A stretch of 64,000 nt of DNA from positions 1-64,000 of the forward strand of contig CAJBYO010000085.1 of the NCBI GenBank assembly GCA_903959905.1, written 5' to 3'. Of this stretch, positions 17,454 through 25,923 are shown piece after piece (within the stretch, counting starts at the first letter, position 1; every line of letters starts with the position of its first letter). The notes beneath the pieces were generated by a model, which was not told where the DNA came from, did no database searches, and saw nothing but the letters and a program-made list of their open reading frames with translations. Source of the stretch: an uncultured Bacteroidales bacterium (GTDB lineage: Bacteria; Bacteroidota; Bacteroidia; Bacteroidales; FEN-979). The position numbers and the translations under genes are program-made.

Positions 17454-18626
17454 ATGAAGAAATATTTACATAAACACTTATTAGTCAGTAACTGTTGTTT
17501 TATTTGTATGCTTTTATCCATCCTTTTTCTGTATGCCTGCGCCTCTGATAAAATAAGTATGGTTTATGTGGGAACCTATACCGGTCATGGAAGTGATGGC
17601 ATTTATGCCTTCCGGTTCAATCCTGACAATGGCGATTTAAGAAAGGTTGGTCCGGTAGCCATAACAGACAATCCATCCTTTCTCAACATTGATTCTGCTG
17701 GACGAATTCTTTATGCTGTGAATGAACTGGATTCTTTTGAAAATAAATCATCCGGGGCGTTAAGTGTTTTTGCCATAAACAGGGAGACTGGAAAGTTAAA
17801 CCTCCTTCAGCAAATCTCTTCGCAAGGCGCTGCTCCGGCGCATTTGTCGTTGGATAAGTCGGGCCGGTATCTGATGGTTGCAAACTATAACGGCGGGAAT
17901 GTGGTAGTATTTCCGGTTAACACTGATGGTAGACTTGGCATGCATACCTCCCTGATACAAAATTCAGGTTCCAGTGTGAACCCTGATCGCCAGGCCGGTC
18001 CACATGCTCATTTTATCCAGGCAACCAATAACAATAAATTCGTAATGGTAGCCGATCTTGGAATTGACCAGGTGTTGGTATTCCGGTTCGATGCCAAAAC
18101 GGGTTCGCTTACTCCAACCGATTCCGGGATTGTAAAGTTGAACCCCGGCTCCGGTCCGAGGCATATTGCATTTTCGCCATCCGGAAAATATATCTACGTG
18201 CTGAACGAATTGTCATCAACAGTTACTTCATTTTCACATGAATCAGAAACCGGAGTAATGAAGGCCAAGCAGACACTTTCAACGCTTCCAAGGAATTTTT
18301 CCGGAAAAAACACTGCGGCGGAAATCTTAGTAGATGCAAAAGGCAAATTTCTTTATGTATCAAACAGGGGAGATAATAGTATCGGGCTTTTCACCATCAA
18401 TTCCATCGACGGAAAATTAACACCCGTCGAGTGGATTTCAAGCGGAGGCAGGATTCCGCGCAACATTGTGATTGATCCGACCGGGAATTGGCTCTTTGCC
18501 GCTAATCAGGATTCCGACAACATTGTCATCTTCCGGATTGATCAGGTTACCGGTAAATTGATTCAAACAGCGCAGACATCAGGGATAGACGCTCCTGTTT
18601 GTATTCGTTTTACATCTGCTAAATAA
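17454..18626 (+). CDS. Lactonase-type seven-bladed beta-propeller lipoprotein
   Basis: This 390-residue protein belongs to the lactonase (PF10282, Pgl/YbhE) beta-propeller family, with repeated blades of the YVGTYT, YAVNE, YLMVANY and GPRHIAF type. The N-terminus is a hydrophobic signal ending in the lipobox LYAC, so it is probably a lipoprotein in the periplasm or on the outer membrane, unlike the cytosolic 6-phosphogluconolactonase. It follows the dehydrogenase by 23 bases. If it hydrolyses a sugar lactone, it would have to be one made or exported outside the cytosol, so the pairing with the dehydrogenase needs caution. Confidence 0.8.
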   Translation: MKKYLHKHLLVSNCCFICMLLSILFLYACASDKISMVYVGTYTGHGSDGIYAFRFNPDNGDLRKVGPVAITDNPSFLNIDSAGRILYAVNELDSFENKSSGALSVFAINRETGKLNLLQQISSQGAAPAHLSLDKSGRYLMVANYNGGNVVVFPVNTDGRLGMHTSLIQNSGSSVNPDRQAGPHAHFIQATNNNKFVMVADLGIDQVLVFRFDAKTGSLTPTDSGIVKLNPGSGPRHIAFSPSGKYIYVLNELSSTVTSFSHESETGVMKAKQTLSTLPRNFSGKNTAAEILVDAKGKFLYVSNRGDNSIGLFTINSIDGKLTPVEWISSGGRIPRNIVIDPTGNWLFAANQDSDNIVIFRIDQVTGKLIQTAQTSGIDAPVCIRFTSAK

Positions 18627-18644
18627 CAACTAAACGTAAAATCC

Positions 18645-19439
18645 ATGGATGAAGTGAAAGATCTGAAATATCGCATAAGATTTTTTATTTCTGAGTTTTC
18701 AGGCACGGCCTTGTTGCTGCTGGCAGGCCTTTCGTGGGTAATCCTGATGTTCGGATCGGGCAGTCCGATGGCACAACTTATTCCAGACGTGAAACTGCGC
18801 CAGATGATCACCGGGTTTCTTTTCGGTTCCACAGGCGCTGCAATTGCACTTTCAGCGATCGGAAAGACTAGCGGAGCGCACATCAATCCTGCCGTTACGA
18901 TGGTTTTCTGGTTGTTTCGCAAGATCGAAGGACGCCTTGCCATTACCTATATCCTGGCACAATTAACCGGTGCCATTGTTGGTTGCCTGCCGCTCCTGCT
19001 CTGGGGTCGGATGGGCAGAAGTATTGAATTCGGAGCAACGGTGCCAGGAGAAGGCTACTCTATTCTTACTGCTTTAACCGGTGAAATTGTTACCACCTTT
19101 ATCATGGTATCATTGCTGGTTATCTTCATTGGATTCAGGCAGATCCGTCAGTTTACGCCATATATGTTCCCGTTTCTGTATGCCATCATGGTCCCGATGG
19201 AAGCAGCCATCTCGGGAACCAGCACAAATCCGGCTCGTAGTCTGGGGCCGGCAATTATTTCCGGACAGTGGGACGGATGGTGGATCTATTTGATTGGCCC
19301 GCTGGCAGGCGCTTTCCTGGCAAGCATCGCTTGCAGTTTACTTGCAAAACGGATTACAATAGCCAAGTTGTATTATTTCGACAGCCACAGCGAAGGTGAC
19401 GCATTGTTACGAAGAAAAGGATTGCTGATTAAAAACTAG
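18645..19439 (+). CDS. Aquaporin/glycerol facilitator family (MIP) channel
   Basis: This 264-residue inner-membrane channel has six helices and both NPA boxes, HINPAV near residue 81 and STNPAR near residue 198. The Arg after the second box is the usual selectivity-filter residue. The family conducts water, glycerol or small neutral solutes. It begins 19 bases after the lactonase-like gene, within the same run of + strand genes. Confidence 0.9.
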   Translation: MDEVKDLKYRIRFFISEFSGTALLLLAGLSWVILMFGSGSPMAQLIPDVKLRQMITGFLFGSTGAAIALSAIGKTSGAHINPAVTMVFWLFRKIEGRLAITYILAQLTGAIVGCLPLLLWGRMGRSIEFGATVPGEGYSILTALTGEIVTTFIMVSLLVIFIGFRQIRQFTPYMFPFLYAIMVPMEAAISGTSTNPARSLGPAIISGQWDGWWIYLIGPLAGAFLASIACSLLAKRITIAKLYYFDSHSEGDALLRRKGLLIKN

Positions 19440-19472
19440 TTTTAAAGATACATTCAGAATTTATAGTTTAAA

Positions 19473-20423
19473 ATGGGCTTTACAGGATTTGATATAAAAT
19501 TTGTTCAGTTTTTCACAATCATTGCTGTTTTGTCAATGGGATGCCATGCTCATGCCCAGGATTTGGAACCACGCGCCTATTCAAATGTTCCGGTCGGATT
19601 GAATTTTCTTCTTGCCGGTTATGGCTATACGGCCGGAGGAGTTTTATTTGACCCGGCCGTTCCGCTGGATAATGCAAATATCAAGATTCATGGAACTGTG
19701 TTGGCCTATGCCCGTTCCATCAGAATTGGAAAGATGTCCGGTAAGATTGACATGGTTGTGCCATATGCCTGGCTTTCTGGTACAGCCGATTTCCAGGGAC
19801 AACCTGTTTCACGCATTGTTTCCGGATTTGGCGATCCCCGTGTACGGTTCTCCTTGAATCTGTTTGGTGCACCTGCCATGCCACTTTCGGGGTTTAAAGA
19901 TTATAAGCAAAACCTGGTCGTAGGGGTGAGTTTGCAGGTATTTATGCCTGCTAGTCAGTACGATGCCGACCGACTTGTAAATATCGGAACACACCGTTTT
20001 ACCTTCAAACCGGAACTGGGTATTTCCAAAACAATATGGCACTTTTACCTGGAATTGGCAACTGGCGCTTCATTTTACACAGTTAACAATGATTTTTATC
20101 AGGGGAAAACCCGGTCACAGTCACCGATCGGGTACGTTCAGGGACATGTCGTTTACAATATCTGGCATGGAATATGGGCGGCCCTTGATGGCACTTATTA
20201 CTGGGGTGGGCGGACAACCGTAGACGGCATTGAAGGAAATGACCTGCAGGAGAACTCCCGTTTCGGATTAACATTCGCACTTCCGGTAAACATCCATCAT
20301 TCAATTAAATTACATGCAAGTACCGGCGTTTCAACACGCACGGGCAGTGATTTCGATGCAATTGCCATCGTCTGCCAATACCGGTGGGGCAGGGATTTGA
20401 AAAAAATAAAAAAAAGTGATTGA
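19473..20423 (+). CDS. MetA-pathway-type (SphA-like) outer-membrane transporter
   Basis: This 316-residue protein has a signal peptide ending HAHAQ. The barrel matches the Phenol_MetA_deg pattern: PVGLNFLLAGYGYTAG near the start, a GFGDPRVRFS strand around residue 120 and VCQYRWG at the end. Family members are linked to uptake of aromatic compounds in Proteobacteria, but many are uncharacterised. Here it may admit a hydrophobic or aromatic substrate for the cluster. Confidence 0.75.
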   Translation: MGFTGFDIKFVQFFTIIAVLSMGCHAHAQDLEPRAYSNVPVGLNFLLAGYGYTAGGVLFDPAVPLDNANIKIHGTVLAYARSIRIGKMSGKIDMVVPYAWLSGTADFQGQPVSRIVSGFGDPRVRFSLNLFGAPAMPLSGFKDYKQNLVVGVSLQVFMPASQYDADRLVNIGTHRFTFKPELGISKTIWHFYLELATGASFYTVNNDFYQGKTRSQSPIGYVQGHVVYNIWHGIWAALDGTYYWGGRTTVDGIEGNDLQENSRFGLTFALPVNIHHSIKLHASTGVSTRTGSDFDAIAIVCQYRWGRDLKKIKKSD

Positions 20424-20471
20424 TATATCGTATTTGCTGATAAAAACAATAATAATTAAAACGTAAAAACT

Positions 20472-22157
20472 ATGAAAGTAATCATTGTAGGTGGAGTGGC
20501 CGGTGGTGCCTCATGTGCAGCACGCCTCCGCAGATTGGATGAAAATGTTGAAATCCTGATGGTGGAACGCGGACCCTATGTTTCGTATGCGAACTGCGGA
20601 CTTCCTTATCATGTTGGCGGAACAATTGAACAAGAGTCAAGCCTGCTTGTGGCAACTGAACAAATGTTCCGTGCATTATTCACCGTCGATTGCCGCACAA
20701 ACTGCGAGGTGATCGGCATCAACGCCAAACTCAAAACGGTGGAACTGAAGAATCACCTGACCGGTGAAGTAACCACGGAGAATTACGATAAACTACTGCT
20801 GTCACCGGGATCCGCGCCGATCCGTCCGCCACTGCCGGGCATCGATCTTCCCGGAATTTTCTCTGTAAGAACCGTTCCTGATGCCCGAAATATAAAAGCA
20901 TGGCTTGACCGTGATATTGACCGTTCAGTCGGAAATTCGTTCACAGGTCATGACACACTTTCTAAACCAAAGCAGGCAGTGGTAGTCGGAGGTGGATTTA
21001 TCGGCCTCGAAATGGTGGAAAACTTCGTTGAACGCGGACTCAAAGTAACACTAGTGGAGAAGTTGAACCAGGTCATGCCGCCCCTTGACCCTGAAATGGC
21101 ACGCATCGTTGAGGGTTACCTGAAAAAACATGGCGTCAATGTAGAACTCAGTGACGGTGTGGCCGGATTCAGGAAATCGGCGGCAGGTTCGCTGGAGGTT
21201 CTCACAGAATCAGGGAAAGTACACCCGGCCGACATCGTTGTCATGGCCATTGGCGTACGCCCGGAAACCGCGCTGGCAAAGATGGCCGGCATCGAATTAG
21301 GAAAACTCGGAGGCATGCGTGTTGACGAGCACATGCGCACAACCGACCCCGATATCTTTGCGGTGGGCGATGCAGTCGAAGTCAAAAATTTCGTAACAGG
21401 CGAATGGGCGCTCATTCCGCTGGCCGGACCCGCAAACCGTCAGGGGCGCATCGTTGCCGATGTAATTGCCGGCCGCGACTCCCGTTTTCGTGGCACCCAG
21501 GGCACTTCGATCTGTAAACTATTCGATGCAGCCATTGCCCAGACCGGCGTAAGTGAGAAACAACTTATCGGGCTTGGTGATACTGATTATGAGAAGATCT
21601 ATCTCTATCCGAATTCGCATGCAGGATATTATCCGGGGGCGAAACTTCTGCCCATGAAGGTCATATTCAGGAAATCCAACGGGCTCTTGCTTGGAGCACA
21701 AGTTTTGGGCGAAGACGGTGTTCCCAAACGGATCGACTCCTTCGCCATGGCTATTCAAATGGGGTGTACCGTATACGACCTGGAAGAGTCTGAACTTTGT
21801 TATGCACCACCGTTTGGCACAGGGAAGGATCCGGTCAACTTTGCAGGGATGATTGCTGCCAACATTCTTCGGGGCGACATGCCGGTATGCCACTGGGATT
21901 CTTTGGACAATGACTTTCTCCTCGATGTGCGCAATCCCCCGGAAATCGAGGCAGAGGCAGTTCCGGGCGCTTTCAACATTCCGTTGCCGCAGTTGCGTGC
22001 ACGTTTGGACGAACTTCCGCGCGATCGCGAAATCGCAGTCTTTTGCCGTTCCGCACAACGCTCCTACTACGCGACGCGAATCCTTCTACAAAACGGATTC
22101 AAAGTCCGCAATATCTCCGGCAGCATGCTTTCACGCTCACATCGTGCCGGGAATTAA
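20472..22157 (+). CDS. CoA-disulfide reductase/NADH oxidase fused to rhodanese domain
   Basis: This 561-residue FAD-dependent pyridine nucleotide-disulfide oxidoreductase carries a C-terminal rhodanese domain, like CoADR-Rhd proteins that reduce CoA-persulfide or polysulfide. The N-terminal FAD loop is GGVAGGASCA and the single redox Cys is Cys42 in YANCGLP. The rhodanese Cys525 lies in FCRSAQRS. The last residues (SGSMLSRSHRAGN) differ from the usual ISGGY-type ending, perhaps a small terminal rearrangement next to the repeat that follows. In this setting it could handle sulfane sulfur. Confidence 0.87.
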   Translation: MKVIIVGGVAGGASCAARLRRLDENVEILMVERGPYVSYANCGLPYHVGGTIEQESSLLVATEQMFRALFTVDCRTNCEVIGINAKLKTVELKNHLTGEVTTENYDKLLLSPGSAPIRPPLPGIDLPGIFSVRTVPDARNIKAWLDRDIDRSVGNSFTGHDTLSKPKQAVVVGGGFIGLEMVENFVERGLKVTLVEKLNQVMPPLDPEMARIVEGYLKKHGVNVELSDGVAGFRKSAAGSLEVLTESGKVHPADIVVMAIGVRPETALAKMAGIELGKLGGMRVDEHMRTTDPDIFAVGDAVEVKNFVTGEWALIPLAGPANRQGRIVADVIAGRDSRFRGTQGTSICKLFDAAIAQTGVSEKQLIGLGDTDYEKIYLYPNSHAGYYPGAKLLPMKVIFRKSNGLLLGAQVLGEDGVPKRIDSFAMAIQMGCTVYDLEESELCYAPPFGTGKDPVNFAGMIAANILRGDMPVCHWDSLDNDFLLDVRNPPEIEAEAVPGAFNIPLPQLRARLDELPRDREIAVFCRSAQRSYYATRILLQNGFKVRNISGSMLSRSHRAGN

Positions 22158-22171
22158 AATAACCGTTCCAG

Positions 22172-22212
22172 CCTCTCCCCGCTCCTTCAGGAGAGGGAGC
22201 CAAAGGGGGAGG
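22172..22212. repeat. GC-rich intergenic inverted repeat
   Basis: CCTCTCCCC at the left pairs with GGGGGAGG at the right (one G-T pair), and the middle holds CTCCT-TC-AGGAG. The composition is unlike its surroundings. It looks like the CCCTCC/AAAGGGGGAGG dispersed repeats seen between genes in several Bacteroidota genomes. It separates the disulfide reductase from the next gene and could act as a transcript end. Confidence 0.5.
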
Positions 22213-22248
22213 TCAATTATACCAGTATCCACAAATAAAACGAACATC

Positions 22249-22944
22249 ATGAAAAAAATAAATTTATTGCTCTCCCTGATCCTGTTTGCAATCACTGCAA
22301 CAAGTTTTGCCCAGGCCGATATGAAAGAAACCATCGCCATGATCAAAACAAACCTTTTACAGAGCAAGGAAAAGGTCAAACAATATGCCTGGATCGAAAC
22401 CACCAAGACCTACATCAAGGGTGAACTGAAATCAACGAAACAAAATCAGTGTTATTACAGCGTCGACGGGCAACTCACCAAGGTGGCCACAGGTGGTACC
22501 GACCAGGCGAAAGCTCCGCGTGGACTGAAAGGCAAGATTGTTGCCAACAAAAAAGAGGAAATGGCAGATTACATAGCCAAAGCCATGGAAAAAATTAAAG
22601 CATACATGCCTCCCGACGGTGAAAAAATTCAACAGATTTACGGAGCCGGTAAAGTCACCATCCAGGTACTTGAACCCGGGAAAAAATTCAAACTCAGCTT
22701 TCCGGATTATCTTCAACAGGGCGACATGCTATCTCTCTCTTTAGACAAGGCCAATCAAAAACTCATGGCCGGAAATATCACGACTTACATTGATAAGCCT
22801 GAAGATAAAGTGATTTTTGATGTAACCTATAAGGACTTGCCTGACGGAACACAATATATTGTCACAACCTCATTGGTTGCTGCAGCTCAAAACCTTAAAA
22901 TTGTCATCGAGAACAGTGGTTATAAAAAAGGATCAGCAAATTAG
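22249..22944 (+). CDS. Exported protein of unknown function
   Basis: This 231-residue protein starts MKKINLLLS with a clear signal peptide ending SFAQ. The mature part is Lys-rich with alternating short strands and contains no cysteine or known motif that I can see. It has no C-terminal barrel signature, so a periplasmic location is likely. The start is the first ATG after the intergenic repeat. It lies between the CoA-disulfide reductase and the second BASS gene. Confidence 0.7.
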   Translation: MKKINLLLSLILFAITATSFAQADMKETIAMIKTNLLQSKEKVKQYAWIETTKTYIKGELKSTKQNQCYYSVDGQLTKVATGGTDQAKAPRGLKGKIVANKKEEMADYIAKAMEKIKAYMPPDGEKIQQIYGAGKVTIQVLEPGKKFKLSFPDYLQQGDMLSLSLDKANQKLMAGNITTYIDKPEDKVIFDVTYKDLPDGTQYIVTTSLVAAAQNLKIVIENSGYKKGSAN

Positions 22945-23008
22945 TTCCGGAATCGGATAATAGATCTAACGTTTTCTTATATACTTAAAATCTTAAAAGG
23001 AAAATACA

Positions 23009-23884
23009 ATGGACACATTCATGCAATTTTGTCAGACAATGTTTAATCCACTGGTGATGGTTTTCACTATTTCGAACCTTTTTAGCATGGGACTACAGGT
23101 TAACCTTGGCAAGATGTTCAGGATAGTCAGAAATCCGAAATTCCTGGGTCTGACGATCGGGTTGGGCTGGGTGATCGGCCCTGCAGTTGCTTATCTGATA
23201 TCTGTGTTACTTCCCCTGGATAATGCATATATCATTGTATTGTTAATTGGAAGCCTGGCTCCATGTGCACCCTTTCTCCCGCCGCTTCTCCCAAAAGCCC
23301 ATGGAGACGTTGTCTTCGCAGGTGCTTTCATACCGGTGGCGGCCATCGGTACATCTTTGTTAATGCCGTTGATCGCACCAATGCTGGTCAAGGGGATTGA
23401 TTTGAGTGTGATGTCGCTCCTGAAGCCACTCCTGATGACCGTGCTGATTCCTTTGCTTATTGGCGCCGTTATTAACACATATGCCAGTAAAGTTGCCGAT
23501 AAGATCTTCAAGCCTGTAAAGAAACTGGCAGGTCTGACCACCTTATTGACTACCATATTTTGTATCATGCTCTATTATAAACAGATGTGGGCTACGGCCG
23601 GCAGCATGGCCATGCTTTCCCTGACCATTTTTATGGTCGTGATGGCCGTGATCTCCTTTTATTCCGGATTCGGACTTAACCGTAGTGAGAAAGTTGTCTT
23701 ATCTCTGGGTATGGGTACGCGGAATATAGCAGCTGTCCTGATTGGCGTGTTAACCATTGCGAATGTACAACCAAATATGGTGGCGATGGTTGTCATCTGG
23801 ACATTGTGGTCTATTATCCTCAGTTACATTATTGCCCCCATCATGGGCAAGAGGGCAGCGAAAAATGTTTTGAATAATAATTGA
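23009..23884 (+). CDS. BASS-family permease, second copy
   Basis: This 291-residue inner-membrane protein has about nine hydrophobic segments. It is a clear paralogue of the permease at 5688, with the same FSMGLQVNL-type start, LAPCAPFLPPLLPKA segment and late SLGMGTRNIAA segment. Two BASS paralogues flanking one cluster suggest separate transport of substrate and product, or of two related organic anions. It is followed by a 54-codon gene and then SulP. Confidence 0.8.
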   Translation: MDTFMQFCQTMFNPLVMVFTISNLFSMGLQVNLGKMFRIVRNPKFLGLTIGLGWVIGPAVAYLISVLLPLDNAYIIVLLIGSLAPCAPFLPPLLPKAHGDVVFAGAFIPVAAIGTSLLMPLIAPMLVKGIDLSVMSLLKPLLMTVLIPLLIGAVINTYASKVADKIFKPVKKLAGLTTLLTTIFCIMLYYKQMWATAGSMAMLSLTIFMVVMAVISFYSGFGLNRSEKVVLSLGMGTRNIAAVLIGVLTIANVQPNMVAMVVIWTLWSIILSYIIAPIMGKRAAKNVLNNN

Positions 23885-23888
23885 AAAT

Positions 23889-24053
23889 ATGAAATTCTGG
23901 CTGATCTTTTTGGGCGTGTTGTCGAACAACATATGGTCATTTGCCGGAAACAGCAATCGGGCCGATGTCATCCGCCCCGATAATGCACCTGACTGGTCAC
24001 TTCGGGTACTGGCTGCAGTAATGCTTCCCACGGCTATCCTGAAGAAAAATTAA
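23889..24053 (+). CDS. Small exported or membrane protein (54 aa)
   Basis: A short frame begins 4 bases after the BASS stop. It has a hydrophobic N-terminal segment (MKFWLIFLGVLSN) that looks like a signal or anchor, a polar middle (RADVIRPDNAPDWS) and a second weakly hydrophobic stretch near the end (VLAAVMLPTAIL). The tight spacing to both neighbours and an intact frame support a real gene. I do not recognise a family. Confidence 0.5.
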   Translation: MKFWLIFLGVLSNNIWSFAGNSNRADVIRPDNAPDWSLRVLAAVMLPTAILKKN

Positions 24054-24073
24054 TCATACTTAAAAGGCATACT

Positions 24074-25864
24074 ATGGACAACACCTCTTTTATCGGGAAA
24101 TCTGCTAAAATACTGCGGTCATATTTCCCGATCCTTGACTGGGGGGCAAAATATACCAGCAAAACCTTCGCCAACGACATGATCGTTGCACTGATCGTAA
24201 CCATGATGCTGATCCCGCAATCGCTTGCTTATGCAATCCTTGCCGGGCTGCCTCCTGAAGTAGGACTTTATGCCTCGATGGCTCCCCTTCTACTCTATGC
24301 GATATTCGGATCTTCCCGTGCACTGGCTGTCGGCCCCGTGGCTGTTGCCAGCCTAATGACTGCGGCAGCCGCCGGTCAGCTCGCGTCGCAGGGAACCCCG
24401 GAGTATCTCGGGGCGGCAGTTGCACTCGCCATGGTCTCCGGTTTGCTGCTGCTGGCCATGGGTTTTCTGAAACTGGGATTTCTTGCCAACTTTCTGAGCC
24501 ACCCGGTTATTGCAGGTTTTATAACAGCATCGGGACTTCAGATCGCTGCAGGCCAGTTGGCGCCAATTCTCGGGATCCATGCTGAAGGCGAGAGTTTTCT
24601 GGACATTGTCATCTCGCTGTGGCACAGCATTCCGGCGATCCATATCGCCACAACAGCGATCGGCGTCGGTTCGCTGCTTTTTCTGTTCTGGGTTCGCAGC
24701 GGACTGAAGCCGCTGTTAGTCCGCCTTGGATTGAGTGTAAAAGTTTCCGACGTCATGGTAAAGGTTGGCCCGGTTGTAGCCATCATAGCTACAATTGTCA
24801 TCGTATCAGGCCTTGGCCTTGCCGATAAAGGAGTAAGGATCGTCGGGAAGGTACCCGGCGGGTTGCCAAAACTTGCCATCCCGCCACTTGATATGGCGCT
24901 CTGGTTGAAGATCCTCGTGCCGGCACTACTGATCTCCATTGTGGGTTATGTGGAGTCAATCTCGGTAGCGCTCACGCTTGCTGCCAAAAAACGGCAGCGG
25001 GTCGATCCCGACCAGGAACTGATTGCATTGGGCGCTGCCAACGTAGGTTCAGCCATCTCAGGCGGATTTCCGGTAACAGGCGGATTCGCCCGTTCAGTTG
25101 TAAACTTCGATGCCGGCGCTGAAACACCGGCAGCCGGAGCCTTTACGGCGGTTGGCATTGCACTCACCACAATGTTTCTTACCCCGCTGCTCTACTTTCT
25201 TCCGAACGCTACCCTCGCCGCCACCATCATCGTGGCAGTGCTTTCACTGGTGAACTTCAGTGCACTCAAACATGCATGGACATTCTCAAAAGCGGATTTT
25301 GCCGCAATGGCCGTTACGATTCTCATTACGTTGATAGAAGGTATTGAACCGGGGCTTATTGCCGGGGTTGCTCTCTCCATCGTCCTGCACCTCTACAGCA
25401 CATCACGGCCACACATTGCCATAGTCGGTCAGATCCCGGGAACCACACATTTCCGGAACGTGTTACGTCATGACGTTGTGACAGACCCAGCCATCCTATC
25501 GCTGAGGGTGGATGAGAGTCTCTTTTTCCCGAACGCCCGTTTCGTCGAAGAATACATAAACCAGGCCGTGGCAGCAAATCCTCAGATAAAGCATGTCATC
25601 CTGGAATGTCCTGCGGTTAATGCGATTGATATCTCAGCACTCGAAAGCCTTGAGGCGATCAACCTCCGGCTTAAAGACGGAGGGATCAATCTCCATCTTT
25701 CAGAAGTCAAAGGCCCGGTAATGGACCGTTTGAATCGCTCACACTTTATCGAACAACTCACCGGAAAGGTTCATCTTACAAATTATTTGGCATTTTTTAG
25801 CATTAATCCTGATCTGGCAAGGCAAACGCTCAACGCGACTCCTGCTGCAACATTACCGGAGTGA
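24074..25864 (+). CDS. SulP family anion permease with STAS domain
   Basis: This 596-residue protein has the SulP core (about residues 25-430): the signature PPEVGLYASMAPLLLYAIFG near residue 55 and GGFPVTGGFARS near residue 330. A cytosolic STAS domain follows (about 440-560). SulP proteins carry sulfate, bicarbonate, C4-dicarboxylates or other anions. Its position just before a sulfotransferase and behind a rhodanese fusion makes sulfate or a sulfur oxyanion plausible, but bicarbonate carriers look much the same at this level. Confidence 0.88.
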   Translation: MDNTSFIGKSAKILRSYFPILDWGAKYTSKTFANDMIVALIVTMMLIPQSLAYAILAGLPPEVGLYASMAPLLLYAIFGSSRALAVGPVAVASLMTAAAAGQLASQGTPEYLGAAVALAMVSGLLLLAMGFLKLGFLANFLSHPVIAGFITASGLQIAAGQLAPILGIHAEGESFLDIVISLWHSIPAIHIATTAIGVGSLLFLFWVRSGLKPLLVRLGLSVKVSDVMVKVGPVVAIIATIVIVSGLGLADKGVRIVGKVPGGLPKLAIPPLDMALWLKILVPALLISIVGYVESISVALTLAAKKRQRVDPDQELIALGAANVGSAISGGFPVTGGFARSVVNFDAGAETPAAGAFTAVGIALTTMFLTPLLYFLPNATLAATIIVAVLSLVNFSALKHAWTFSKADFAAMAVTILITLIEGIEPGLIAGVALSIVLHLYSTSRPHIAIVGQIPGTTHFRNVLRHDVVTDPAILSLRVDESLFFPNARFVEEYINQAVAANPQIKHVILECPAVNAIDISALESLEAINLRLKDGGINLHLSEVKGPVMDRLNRSHFIEQLTGKVHLTNYLAFFSINPDLARQTLNATPAATLPE

Positions 25865-25923
25865 CGGCGGTTTTGAATTTTCGATAAAACAGTTTTCATA
25901 CTCCAGGGTTTAACAATCATATC

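Noticed and set aside
13597..22157. A complete sulfo-Entner-Doudoroff pathway
   Set aside because: Only a dehydrogenase-like and a lactonase-like gene are present. No dehydratase, aldolase or sulfolactaldehyde dehydrogenase was found, and the lactonase-like protein is a predicted lipoprotein.
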